A program made the position numbers and the translations under genes. The notes beneath the pieces were generated by a model. The model saw only the letters and a program-made list of their open reading frames with translations. It did not search any database and had not been told where the DNA came from. Shown here in pieces: positions 1-10,620 of a stretch of DNA of 64,000 bases. Position 1 is the first letter of the stretch; every line of letters starts with the position of its first letter. Source of the DNA: Karalla daura (Eukaryota > Chordata > Actinopteri > Chaetodontiformes > Leiognathidae); NCBI GenBank assembly GCA_029224185.1, contig CM055190.1:15503320-15567319 (forward strand), given 5' to 3'.

Positions 1-988
1 CTGGAACTAAATAAAGCATCTCGTGTGCGGGTCTAATTTAGCCTGAAACAAGAACCTTCCTTATGCTCTGAGTGAGTGTGTGCGTGTGCGTGTGTGTGTG
101 GCGGGAGGAGTAGTAGTGGTAGTAGTGTAAGAGGATGTGTATTTGTATGTGTGTGTGTGGTGCGAGTGCGGATGTCAATACTAACCCCCGGCTGTGTGTT
201 TATACACATGCGAGTTTGTTTCCCCCCTGATGCCACCTTCCCTCTTCACATTCAATCTCCCCGTCCATGACATCACACATAGAGCCCATCGATCCCCATA
301 GATTTATTGACGCCATTTGGGTCAGAGTTCACAGCGGCCGAGGCGGCGCTTGACTGACAGCTTTGCGCTGCGAGCCCGGGACTGGAGCTAACCCTCCTCC
401 CCGGTGGAAATCCCTCAGTAAGGTGTAACACCTCCCTATCCCCGTCCACTAGCAGGGTGCCCTAATGAACCTTTATGTATTTTTAATGCCGCGCAGCATC
501 GCTCTGCCAGCTCCTTCTAATGGACGCTGCTCTCAGCTTCCTATTGATCCCCCCCCCACCCCCCAGCTTCTATTCCACCATTATGTAGACAGCGCACACA
601 ATAATTGAGCGTGTTTATGGGGATGGAAAACATTTCAGGGATGCGAGGGCGCATACTTGTGGAGCTCCCGTGACACAATGCAAGTGCACTCATCGTGCCG
701 CGTTTTCATCTTGGCCCTGAGGTGTCAGAATGGGTTGATGTGTCTTAACACCTGATTGTGCACAAAGACAAGGTGGAACTGTAGCGGCATGGGAAATACT
801 TCACAAGATGGGCTCGTAGTGTTTAATGTGTGACTAGAAATGTAAGCTCGTAAGCATCTCATAATCACAATGATTTGCATAATGAATGCGTCTTCTTACC
901 CGAGTGTGACGTCGACCCCAGGAGCTATACCGTTGTCGTGCCAGCGCTTCCTCCGCAGGTCTGACCTGTCGCCTCGTCTCCTCACCAG
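1..988 (+). other. Intron of the ARID3-family gene, left window edge
   Basis: No coding exon is visible. The acceptor for the first visible exon is a pyrimidine-rich tract ending in AG at 987-988. A GT-rich simple repeat lies at about 76-170. The stretch 290-570 is richer in GC and CpG than its flanks and contains a TTGACTGACAG motif at about 349-359, which resembles a PBX/PREP-type homeodomain site; this is an unproven candidate regulatory element. Confidence 0.7.
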
Positions 989-1958
989 GTACATGAAGTA
1001 CCTGTACCCGTACGAGTGCGAGAGGAAAGGCCTGAGCTCCCCGGGCGAGCTGCAGGCCGCCATCGACAGCAACCGGCGCGAGGGCCGCCGTCCCAGCTAC
1101 AGCAGCAGCCTCTTCCGCTTCTCGCCCTCTCCCAGCACCGCGCCCCACATCCTGTCCCCTCCCAAGATGCACCTCTCCGCCCTGGGCGCGGGCACCTCCG
1201 GGGCCCTGAACGGCCTGCAGGCGTCGCCCGGACCCTCCCTGAAGAAAGGTGGGAGCTACCAAACAGTCGGTAATTATACTCCTCTTCATTTTCGCCCCGC
1301 TCTCGTGAGCCTTTTGTGTGATGTCCCGTCTCGAAATATACACGTTTCAGCGGCAGCACACAGACTCATCATTATTCCACAAATAGAAACGCGGGAGACG
1401 TAAGTCAGAGCGTGAGCAACACATTGCCTTCTAAAACTGAGCCCGCCTGCCGGTAAACAGGCAGAACGCGTGTTTGACCGCTCTCTGGCCCGATGGAGGT
1501 TATATTAAACTGGGTAAATGTTTGCTGAATGAAGGCAGCCTCTCTCACACTGGTCGGATTGATCCGGAGCCCTCCAGTGAGGCAAGTGCCGAGACCTGCG
1601 CTCGCAGTATTTCTAAAGAAATACTGCCCCCTACCGCAGTTTAGGAAAACTACACCTAGTGGTCGCGGTAGATGAACGCAGATGGTTTTCTCTTTTTTAA
1701 ACCTTTCAAGTACTTTAAAGAGGTATACTCCCTGATAGCAGGTCAGAGAGGCGCACGCTACTTTCTTTGCATCATATATTCTCCTGTCCGTGGGAGGGTG
1801 TGTGTTTGCGTGCGTATGCAGGAATGTTGGTGCGAGCCTCGACTGTCACATCTACGTATCACATTCTCCAACTAGTCTATTCCCTCCCTCTGCCGTATCC
1901 CAGCGTGTGTGAGCTTTTTGGGTGTTTTTTATGTGACTTAGTGAGCATGCATGTCTGG

Positions 1959-2016
<58 letters not shown>

Positions 2017-3856
2017 AGCCCATCCAGGTGTTTAAGAACCAATTTAGCCTGGGGGTGCCCAGACCTTACCTTTACTACTCATTAATAACATGGTTCCCAC
2101 GCTGGGGGCGCGCTTTATGAACTTTGAAGCCTCGAGTCCACATCAGTGAGATCCTGTTGATAACTGTCATTACCCTGTAGTCTTATCAGATGTCACTTTG
2201 ACTGGGCTGGAATGTGACAGGATTCCCAACAGGATCCACGATTCGACACTTGTTTTATGTGGTGATGGTGGTGGTGTCGCCGCAGATCTGTAACTGCTTG
2301 TCCATTCCCAGAACCAGATTTCTTTGGGTTTTTTTTAATCACTGAATCTCAGGGAACTGGAGCCATTAGCTCGATAAACATGCAGCCGTTTGACTAAAAA
2401 TAATAGTAAACGTATAGTGTTCAAAAATGCTGGGAAAAGATTTTATCTAGTGATCCAAGTAGTTAGTATAACAAAGTCTCTACTCGCATGGAATCACTAA
2501 ATTTCGTGTGATGTCATTGAAGTGCAGTATTTTTGAGAAGTGGTAAAACAAAAGAATCCCTTTTGAAGTTGTTTTCCAGCAGTATATATGCTGGTCTATT
2601 CCTACCCATTTTAGATAGGAATTGAATTTTAGGTCCATGTAGAAGAACAGTTGAGTGAACCGAGCCTCCGTTCCTTCACTCCTGCAGAGGACCTGACTCC
2701 CTCCATCATGGCGGCGAGGCCCTCCATGGCGCTGGCCCTGGGCCAGCAGCAGGTTGCCGGGCTGGCGAGGGCCGCCACACTGGAGCAGCTGAGGGAAAAG
2801 CTGGAGACCGGCGGAGGAGAAGGGCCCGAGAGGAAGATGGCCCGTCTGGCCGAGGAGCAGCAGCGTCTCATGCAGCAGGCGTTCCAGCACAACCTGCTGG
2901 CCATGGCCTCGCAGATGCCCATGAACCTGCGCCTGGGAGCCCCCACCATCCCCACCAGAGGTCCGTTTCCAAGCAGCACTCCTCGAGAAAGAGGACGTGA
3001 TGCAATGTCCGTCAGACGAGGAAGTCGTGATTGACCCATTTATTTATTTCTTAACGTTCCATCAGTTGCCTCCGCTGCGACAGTGACGTACAAGCTGTTG
3101 TTGAAACGTAGTTCTGTTAAGTCTTTTTTCTTGGTAGAAAAATGTCCCCATTCAAAATCAGGGTCCCCTCACAACTCTGTTCGTCTGTCCTTTCAGAAGA
3201 GAAGCAGCAGGACATGGCTCTCAGCATCTCAACCAATGGAAATGCCAGCATCACTGTCTCAGTGGAAGTCAATGGCACAATCTACTCAGGTTTGTATTGC
3301 TGGCTATTAAATGTTACGTAATGGGAACAATGAAATGTTTGAACAACTGTTTCAAGTTCAGAATATTTGTTAAATAAGACCACAACTTGGTTCCCATTCA
3401 CATTTAGTCATTCAGTCGTTCACTATTTTCTAAAGCAAAGTGTAACAATAAATACTGCTCACATGCTTCAGACTATGAAGGGCTCAGAGTGCAGTAATAG
3501 TGGTACGTGTACAAGTGGAGTTAAGCTGGAGTTAAGACGAGGCAGTGTTGGGTAGGTGAGAGTTTGGAGAGGATACAGGTGGTTTTGAGGTGGTCTTCGA
3601 GGTCACCATTACTCTTCTAAAGACGGCTGTATGTGCTCCCACAGGAACCCTGTTTGCCCAGAAGTCTGGGGGAGCGCCTGGGCCGGCTGTGCCCGCTGCC
3701 GCCGCCGCCGCCGCTGCTGCTTCCTCAGCCTCTCCTGCAGGAACCAGCTCCAGCTTCGGCTTCTCTGCGCCCCTGGCTCAGACCCTCAGCCCCACGTCCT
3801 CCTCCTCCTCCAAGGGTCCCGGCTCGGCTGAGCCCACCCCCAGCGGGTCACCCTAA
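989..3856 (+). CDS. arid3b: ARID3 family transcription factor, C-terminal half (likely ARID3B)
   Basis: ARID3 proteins bind AT-rich DNA in the nucleus and regulate transcription. Four coding exons are visible: 989-1248, 2688-2960, 3197-3289 and 3645-3856, all with GT-AG borders. Exon 1 begins with the third base of a codon; the three inner introns are phase 1. Together they give 278 C-terminal residues. The first exon opens with the end of the ARID domain (YMKYLYPYECERKGLSSPGE, then the conserved AIDSNRREGRR). The second carries the REKLE signature at about 2787-2810 (EQLREKLET). The third carries the beta part of the REKLES domain (ITVSVEVNGTIYSG), used for self-association. The last exon is an Ala/Ser/Pro-rich tail ending in TAA at 3854. 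The first part of the ARID domain lies off the left edge. ARID3A and ARID3C share these domains; the B assignment rests mainly on sema7a as neighbour, as in human 15q24. Confidence 0.85.
1249..2687 (+). other. arid3b intron between ARID and REKLES exons
   Basis: A 1.4-kb phase 1 intron running from the GTGGGA donor at 1249 to a TGCAG acceptor at 2683-2687. It contains a perfect (GT)27 array at 1961-2014. No other exon was found in it. Confidence 0.8.
1961..2014. repeat. (GT)27 microsatellite
   Basis: A perfect dinucleotide array inside the arid3b intron; any open frame through it is an artefact. Confidence 0.98.
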
Positions 3857-4125
3857 CTCAGGCTGCCCTTTGTACCTGTTCCCCATGGCCTCTCTTCCAC
3901 CGGGGGGCCCAGCAAGAATAACATCGTACAATGAGAAAACCGATAAGAATTACAAAGTGTTGCACAACAAATACCTCAACAAGCCTGTCAACCTCTTGGC
4001 TGTCCAATCATGAACACAGAGCCCAAGAATATTATGACGACACGTGCCCAAATGCACAGCTATGCATTTTATCCAACACACAAACACGTGCACACACTAC
4101 ACACACACACTCGATTTTTCATGTA

Positions 4126-4175
4126 CACACATACAGACACACACACACTCACACACACACACACACACACACACT
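4126..4175. repeat. (CA)n microsatellite
   Basis: An interrupted CA dinucleotide array in the arid3b 3'UTR. Confidence 0.95.
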
Positions 4176-5080
4176 CGTTAATCCTAATGTACATGCTAAA
4201 CACAATCAGCTCAGCCAAAACCCACTGACAGGCGTAGTCACAACTGAACTTGAAAAGTTTTATCTTAGGACATTTTGTTTGTTTGTTGCCATTTTGTTGT
4301 CTGTTTGATTTTGTGTTTTAGAATGATTTTATTTTTAGTTTTTTTTTTGTTTTGTTTTTTTTTTTCTCTCTTTTTACATACCTCAAATCAAGTAACCTGC
4401 AGTGGTGTCTTTACCTCAGGAGCTGTAGTATATTTAACCTGAATCAACTTTATTTTTTTTGTATTCTTTTTGACCTAGTTGCAATCAGGGGAAGTCGGGT
4501 AACTCTCACCAGTGGAACCTCATGTACAGAGCGCCCACCTCGGCGGGCGGCCTCCAGCCCGGGCCGCTCGCTCCTCTCTGACACGCCGCACACTCTCTCT
4601 CTCTCTCTCTCTCTCTATGTCTCTCTCTGTCTGAACTCACACTGGTGAACGGTCAGATGCTGTAGATCAGCACATCGAATACCCAACGACCAGATCGTAT
4701 CAGGTCCGTGACAGACGAAGAGTGCGCGAGGGTTCGTTCGCCCTCCACATATGGACGTGATGTCGCCAGGCTGTGAACTCTTTTGGGACTTTTTACATGA
4801 AGATCTGCTTATCGCGGGTCCGCACAAGCCGCATTTAAAAACATAGCGCACATAGTTGCTGGGAGGCGGGAGGGCAACTCTTAACTTCACCCACAGCGGG
4901 CCTCACTTCTCCACCCACCCACCCACCCCTCCCCCCCGGCTCCTGTCTATGTTACAGAGAGGTCGTACAGACATCGGGGTTGAGCTGTTGCCCTCCATTT
5001 TGTCTGTGCGTCCGATCCTCCAGGCTGACGGCGTCCTCGTAGTTCTCAGACCTCACACTGGCCTCTCTGCTCCGGAAGGC

Positions 5081-5082
<2 letters not shown>

Positions 5083-5123
<41 letters not shown>

Positions 5124-5180
5124 TATATATATATATATATATACATTTATATATGTATATATATCTATCTCTCTCTCTCA
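5083..5180. repeat. Compound (TC)n-(CA)n-(TA)n microsatellite
   Basis: Successive TC, CA, TA and again TC tracts; low-complexity sequence in the arid3b 3'UTR. Confidence 0.95.
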
Positions 5181-8100
5181 GGAAACAAGCAAAGGAATCA
5201 CTGATAACTTAACGAAGAAGAAGAAAGGAAAGGATTCATACCTGAAGAATGCATAAGTCTACATGACTGTTCAAGAATACCTCATTAGACTCTCTGGAAA
5301 GGAGAGCGACACTACATACCTCATACGGCTGAGAAGCCATCAAGACTTGACGCTCCAACCCCAGACGGAAATCCCACTCGAGCTGAAACTGACACGAACA
5401 TACTGACACACTGCTGGTGGGTTTTGGGGACAAACAGAACTAGGGTGGGCTTGCTGTCTCTCTCCTCTTATTGTAGACCTTGTTTTTATGCTTGCTTCTT
5501 TTTTTTTCTTTTTTTTTTCTTTCATTTTGAGGGGAAGGGGATGGGAGGGGGAGGGTAGGGGGAAGGGGTTCCTCAAAGTTGTCGTCTGAGAAGAGTGATG
5601 TATCTGCATTTTTTTCAGGGAAGAGGAAATGGTTGGTTCCTCACTGACACGTAGATTTGTAGGATCGTAGACAGGTTTCAAGATTGCGGGGAGGGGGGGG
5701 GGGGGTCGAAAAGACTTCGTCTCGAGCGTCTGAATCGCGGTTCCATGTCTCCTTTCACGGCAGTGGCAAGCTAATATGCATGTGTACAATCATGTGACCA
5801 GTGTTTCTAACACCCTAATCTCCTGGTTCACGTTGGCCTCCAGTTATTGCACAGCTAGAAACCAAAGACTAGCCAGGTCGCTTCTCTCTCGATTGATCCC
5901 TCGTACAATCCTGTCCACACCTGCTGTCCTGCATAGCGATGGCAAAAAAAGAGAAAAAAGAAGATGCCTCTAATCTCATGAAATTTGATTTGGAGTTTGT
6001 TTTTTTGTCTTCCTAGATATTTTCAGCTAAATTGAGGCTCAATTATTCCTTGTTTTACATGATACAGCATGACAACATGATTATTGGAAAGCTTCAAAGG
6101 AAGATGACACGACATGTACAGATGGACAGTTTTCTAATTAAGGCAGATATTTAAGTCTTGTTGCCCACAGTCCTGTAGCCCCAGATGACGTGGCTTTTCC
6201 TGAGCTATCCCCCTTTTAATTTAATCGTTTAGGCTCTGGGGCATCTTGTTGGACATAGGTCCTCATAGTGTGGCCCCTGTTTTTTTCTTTTTGTTTTACT
6301 AAAGCATCCACTTTCCTGATCATCCAGGCACAGCTGGATCATCCCTCCGATTCTGAGACATTTTTCTCCCCTTTTAAAGTGAATTTTTAACATTTTGACA
6401 GACCACAAAGGATGAAAATGAATTTTCTAGCTTTATCTGTGTTGAATGTGAGGCATTTTAACTGTTTAGAAACCTCTCGAAGCCCAGTGTGATCTGAGGT
6501 GGACAGCCTTGTTGCTTTTATTAGACTGTATTCTAGCCATTAAGTGTCAGGTTTTGCAGACGTTTTGCAGTGTATATCACAGTTGAGGCTTTGAGGACGG
6601 TGCCGAAAGTCCTTTTGGTGTACCCTTTATAACCCTGTATGACACATAACTGTATTTTATAAAGGTGAGAACTGTAGATGCTGCCTTAAAGTAGTTGCTG
6701 GTGAGATCTGGCCAGTGCAGGTTTCACTAATCAGCCGGCCGGGGGAAAATGTATTTCTCTTCAAGCTTAATCCTTCGGAGAGTAATCACTTTTTAATTTT
6801 TGGTAAGCAATTCAATCAGACGTCGGACACCAGTTGACAACTGTGTGTTGCTATTTATTTCTGTTTTCTTTTTTTCCTTTCTTTATTGTTTTGTTTTTTT
6901 TCCTCTCCTGGTGGACCTTGTTTTCGGTAACCGTTGAGCTCAATCATTTAAGGCCGCGTTACGAAAACATTCCCCTGCCCCCTCCCCCTCCCTCTCCCCC
7001 CTCCACAAAAAAAATCCAAGCTTTTCTCTTTCATCTGCTTAGCCTTAGCAATGATTGTTTGATAGTGTAGCTTCACTGCCTTTGTATGTTTCTTTATGTG
7101 TGTGGGTGGGTGCGTGCGTGCGTGCGTGTGTGTGTGCGTGAGTGAGCGTGAGCGTGCTTGTGTGCGCGCGCGAGCAGGTTTTTCCATACGAGACCCGTGG
7201 GCTGAGTTTAGCCACACCCACAGTACCTGGTGTGATGTAATACTTGTTCCAGTACTGCAGGTGGCGCCACCGTCTCGTACGCTCTACCACCGGAGACGTT
7301 TGCTTTCTTTTCCCATCCCGTTTGACTCGCTGGGATCTGCCCCATCGGCTCCTCCCGGGAGTGTAAAAGTGTCGAGGGCCGCTCACACACTCGTCCTCTC
7401 TGATCTCTGATCTCTCTCTGTCTCTCTCTCGGGACCTCCGGGGTCCGCCTCAGCTCCTGCCACCTGACCTGCTGCGCACATGATGAGCGTACGTGATGTT
7501 GTGCCTGTCGGCGTGCGTGCAAGCGTGTGTGTGTGTGTGTGTGCGTGCGTGTGTGTGCTTGTGTCTGTTCCAGACCGCCCCTACCTCGTCATACCACAAT
7601 ACCTCAGGGCAGTGGGCTGTAGTCACTGTTGCGTTTGATGTCGAAGCTGCGTTGAGGGGAACGAGCGCTGACGGAGCTGTGGCCACTCGGCCTCGGCTTT
7701 GTGCCGCTGTCGTCCGTCAGTAACTGCAGGCAAGGTCTCGTCACTCAGGAAGCTGTGAAGTTGGAAGTCTGCAGAACCTTTTGTCTCTCAGATGATTTTG
7801 GAGTTAATTCAGTTTTAAATTGTTTAAGAAAAAAAAAATTAACCTGATCTGTGTAAAAACAGGCGCATATGCAAGTGGTTATCGAATACCTCATTTATCA
7901 ATTTTATGTTGTTTTTGGCTTGTACAATGCTCCGTATATTAATTCGACTGTGGGGTTTGTGCATATTTTTGTACTGTTATTATTATTATGGACATGATAA
8001 TAATGATATTACTGATATAGTTTTCTCTTTGATTAAAGCAAACAAAAAAAATAGGACAAAACACATGAATGCTTGTAAAAACTGGTTTGTGCTGATTGTA

Positions 8101-8201
8101 TTTAAGAGGAGCACTTTTCCAAAGTGGTTTTCACACATTCAGTTTTGTTCATATTAGTAATATAAAGATATGGTTCTCAGGGCTTTAAACTTGTATGTCA
8201 T

Positions 8202-8207
8202 GATAAA
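8202..8207 (+). terminator. arid3b: Candidate arid3b polyadenylation signal (GATAAA variant)
   Basis: A GATAAA hexamer followed about 25 bases later by TGTGTGTGCTTG-like GU-rich sequence. It is a variant hexamer, and ATTAAA at 8032 is an alternative, so this is tentative. Confidence 0.35.
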
Positions 8208-8747
8208 GTTTTACTTTATATCTTATTTGTGTGTGCTTGTCTCATTTCCTTCCCCAGCTTACCTCATATGTTTGCCGTGAAACGAAGATGGTGTGATACA
8301 ATGCCTGAAGGCAGCCACCCAACTCTGTGACATTTTCAAAACCACATTCATTCTCTCATATTTCTGTGAGAGGTGTAATGAAACTCGTTTTCAGGAAATG
8401 AGGTATCATTTATTCCACAAACGCACCACATCAGGTTTCTGTGTGGGGAAATGGGAACTGCCAATGTGTAAATAGGATCAGTGGTGTTTCCTGATTGACA
8501 TGTCCTCAACTTGATGCTGTGTTGCACTGTGGGAGGCAGTTTCACAGAGGTAGTGCACGGTGCTCAGGAAGTGTCAAAGTGCAACTTCCTGTACTCTCCA
8601 CAGCCCACCCCACCCCGGAACCCACAGTCGAAGACCACAGACTAGTGGCAGCAGTATTGTTGGTCTCTCTTTTTCTTTACCGTGCAGTGGATTTCTCTGT
8701 GAGTCATAATCAGGGACTTGGTGAGGCGTCGGTGAAATTCAAATGAT

Positions 8748-8753
8748 TTTATT
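8748..8753 (-). terminator. sema7a: Candidate sema7a polyadenylation signal
   Basis: TTTATT on the plus strand is AATAAA on the minus strand. It would give sema7a a 3'UTR of about 1.5 kb ending roughly 500 bases from the probable arid3b end. Position and strand fit; no other AATAAA on the minus strand was noticed nearer the stop codon. Confidence 0.4.
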
Positions 8754-10256
8754 TGTCATCTGTGGGGCATTTAAGGGCACATAGAGCGGTTGTACATCAA
8801 AGAGTTGGTATGAAGGGAAAAAAAGTAGCGGGTTCTGCCTGGAACTTGCTCTCGTTTCACAGATGTTTGAGGTTTGAGAAGTTAAATATGTCAACTAATA
8901 GATGCTGTCAATGCAATTTCCTCTTTTACACCTGTAAAGGGGGGGGGGAACACACACATGTGCAATTCAGATTCGCAGATAGAAAAAAATATATTTATAT
9001 ATATATATATATATATATATAGTTAAATATCGAACTTTGTTTTACAAGATCATTACATATATTGCAGTGGTTCACAAGACTTTTCATTCACATTCATCGC
9101 AGACAAAGGCTAAGGCACAAGTATATTGATTGGCACACGTGCTGTTTTGGTGACGGATAGATCCATCCGTAGCAGTTCAAGTCACCTCTGTCACTAAATA
9201 CTTTGCTAGCTGCCACTGAGAGTCCCTTCTGGTTCTGGTAAAATGATTGACTTATTTACTTTTGACAAATTTCCTCTTCAACCTCAGTCTTCACACTCAC
9301 ACATTACACGGTAAAGATTAAATACAGCAATAACATTAAATATATATGAATATGTACACGCATGTTGGTGGGGTCTGCTCAGTAACCTTGTGACTCATTT
9401 CAGTGCGTTTCCAAACAATGTGCTAAATCACTTAGTCACAGCACGGACGGCTCAACTTCGCCTTTTCATCTCGAAAGTATTCGGCAATGTCCAATGGCCA
9501 ATGCCTTTTAAGTTGACAAAGGGTGACATTTCACCACACGGATCTTGTGTCACTCGACTGCAATCCAAAGCCTAAGCTTTCAAACGGGGCTGAGGTAGTA
9601 CGAAAGATAGGAGGGTACAGCCAAGAGCGAACATCACAGCAACTTAAGTGGCACTTCTGTAACTTAAAACAATAAGGAGACATTATACATTATTATATCT
9701 CACATAGCTGGTCGTCGAAAAAAAAGAATACATTCGTGAAAATAATGGCAAGTCATAGGCAACTATTTAGCGGTAACCTTGAAAAAGTATTAACTCTTTT
9801 AGCACTTCTTTACAAAAAGAAGAGCAGAAGGAAAAGCCGGGCCTGCTCATTTGACCTTGATAATCAACAATACCTGATAAAATTAAAAACGGTTTTGCAA
9901 CATACAGGTGGATGGCGGTATGTGTGTGTATTGTGTGTGATAGTCCCTGTCAGAAAGTCTTCTCCCAGCAATGGGAGGAATTGGTGTGAGAATTGTTCGA
10001 GAACTTAATTATCAAGTGGCAAAAATAAAAAAAACATTCACATGTGCAAAAGGATAGAAATAATTCACTGCTGCCTTCCATTACATGACATTTGAAGTCA
10101 TCAATCAAGAACACGTCCATCAAAGTGCAGAAGAGTGATGTGAAATTACAGATTTTGTCTTTGTGTCTACACAATGAAATGAAAGCTCTGTGCGAAAGAT
10201 GCGAGTGGGGCTGGTGCAGCTCCAGGATTTTGCGATGTACTCGATCTGTGGCGCAT
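8754..10256 (-). other. sema7a: sema7a 3'UTR (probable)
   Basis: A gene-free stretch after the sema7a stop (10257-10259, minus strand). It is AT-rich, with a short (TA)n tract at 8990-9020, and no open frame in it resembles a protein. Confidence 0.5.
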
Positions 10257-10620
10257 TCATGGATTTGTATCCAGGAGGGACAGACCGACCGCCGCGAGAC
10301 AAACTAGGACCAGCGGATGTGGTGAAAGACTCACTGCAGCGTTGCCCAGCTTCAGCTGGTACTGAGCCAGCACTCGTGTGTAGCCGCTCTCCGTCGACTC
10401 GCACCGGTACTCCCCCTCGTGCTCTGAGCCCATGCTGTCGATCAGGTGGAGGCACTGCTTCTCTTTGGAGCTGCAGGGGCTGGAGCGGCTCCCGTGCTGC
10501 CACGAGTACTGGGCGTGCTGGGAGGAGACCGGGCACTGGAGGAAATACTTGGAGCGAGGAGGCAGTGTCACGGGATCCACACCCTTCTCTGCAAATGGTT
10601 CGGTGGATGCTCTTGAAAAT
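10257..10620 (-). CDS. sema7a: sema7a last coding exon: Ig-like domain and GPI signal
   Basis: It encodes residues 482(part)-602. Two cysteines (YFLQCP and YRCES) and the Trp in YSWQHG mark an Ig-like fold. The last 25 residues are hydrophobic (LVLVCLAAVGLSLL) with no cytoplasmic tail, as expected of a GPI-attachment signal. Two acceptor AGs lie 7 bases apart. The upstream CAG (exon from 10627) would put TAG in frame directly after the PSI exon. The downstream TAG (exon from 10620) keeps the frame open, so I chose it. A small undetected exon between the two is the alternative. Confidence 0.85.

Larger units (their letters stand above)
3857..8225 (+). other. arid3b: arid3b 3'UTR (probable)
   Basis: There is no coding potential from the TAA at 3854-3856 onward. 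The stretch is T-rich with CA (4126-4175), CT (4591-4616), TC/CA/AT (5083-5180) and GT/CGT (7100-7150, 7520-7560) repeats, as is usual for long fish 3'UTRs. Possible polyadenylation signals are ATTAAA at 8032 and GATAAA at 8202, the latter followed by a GT-rich downstream stretch near 8228-8240. Seed matches for miR-34 (7074-7080), let-7 (7581-7587) and miR-125 (7603-7609 and 8176-8182) cluster in the distal part. The true end is not proven. Confidence 0.6.
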
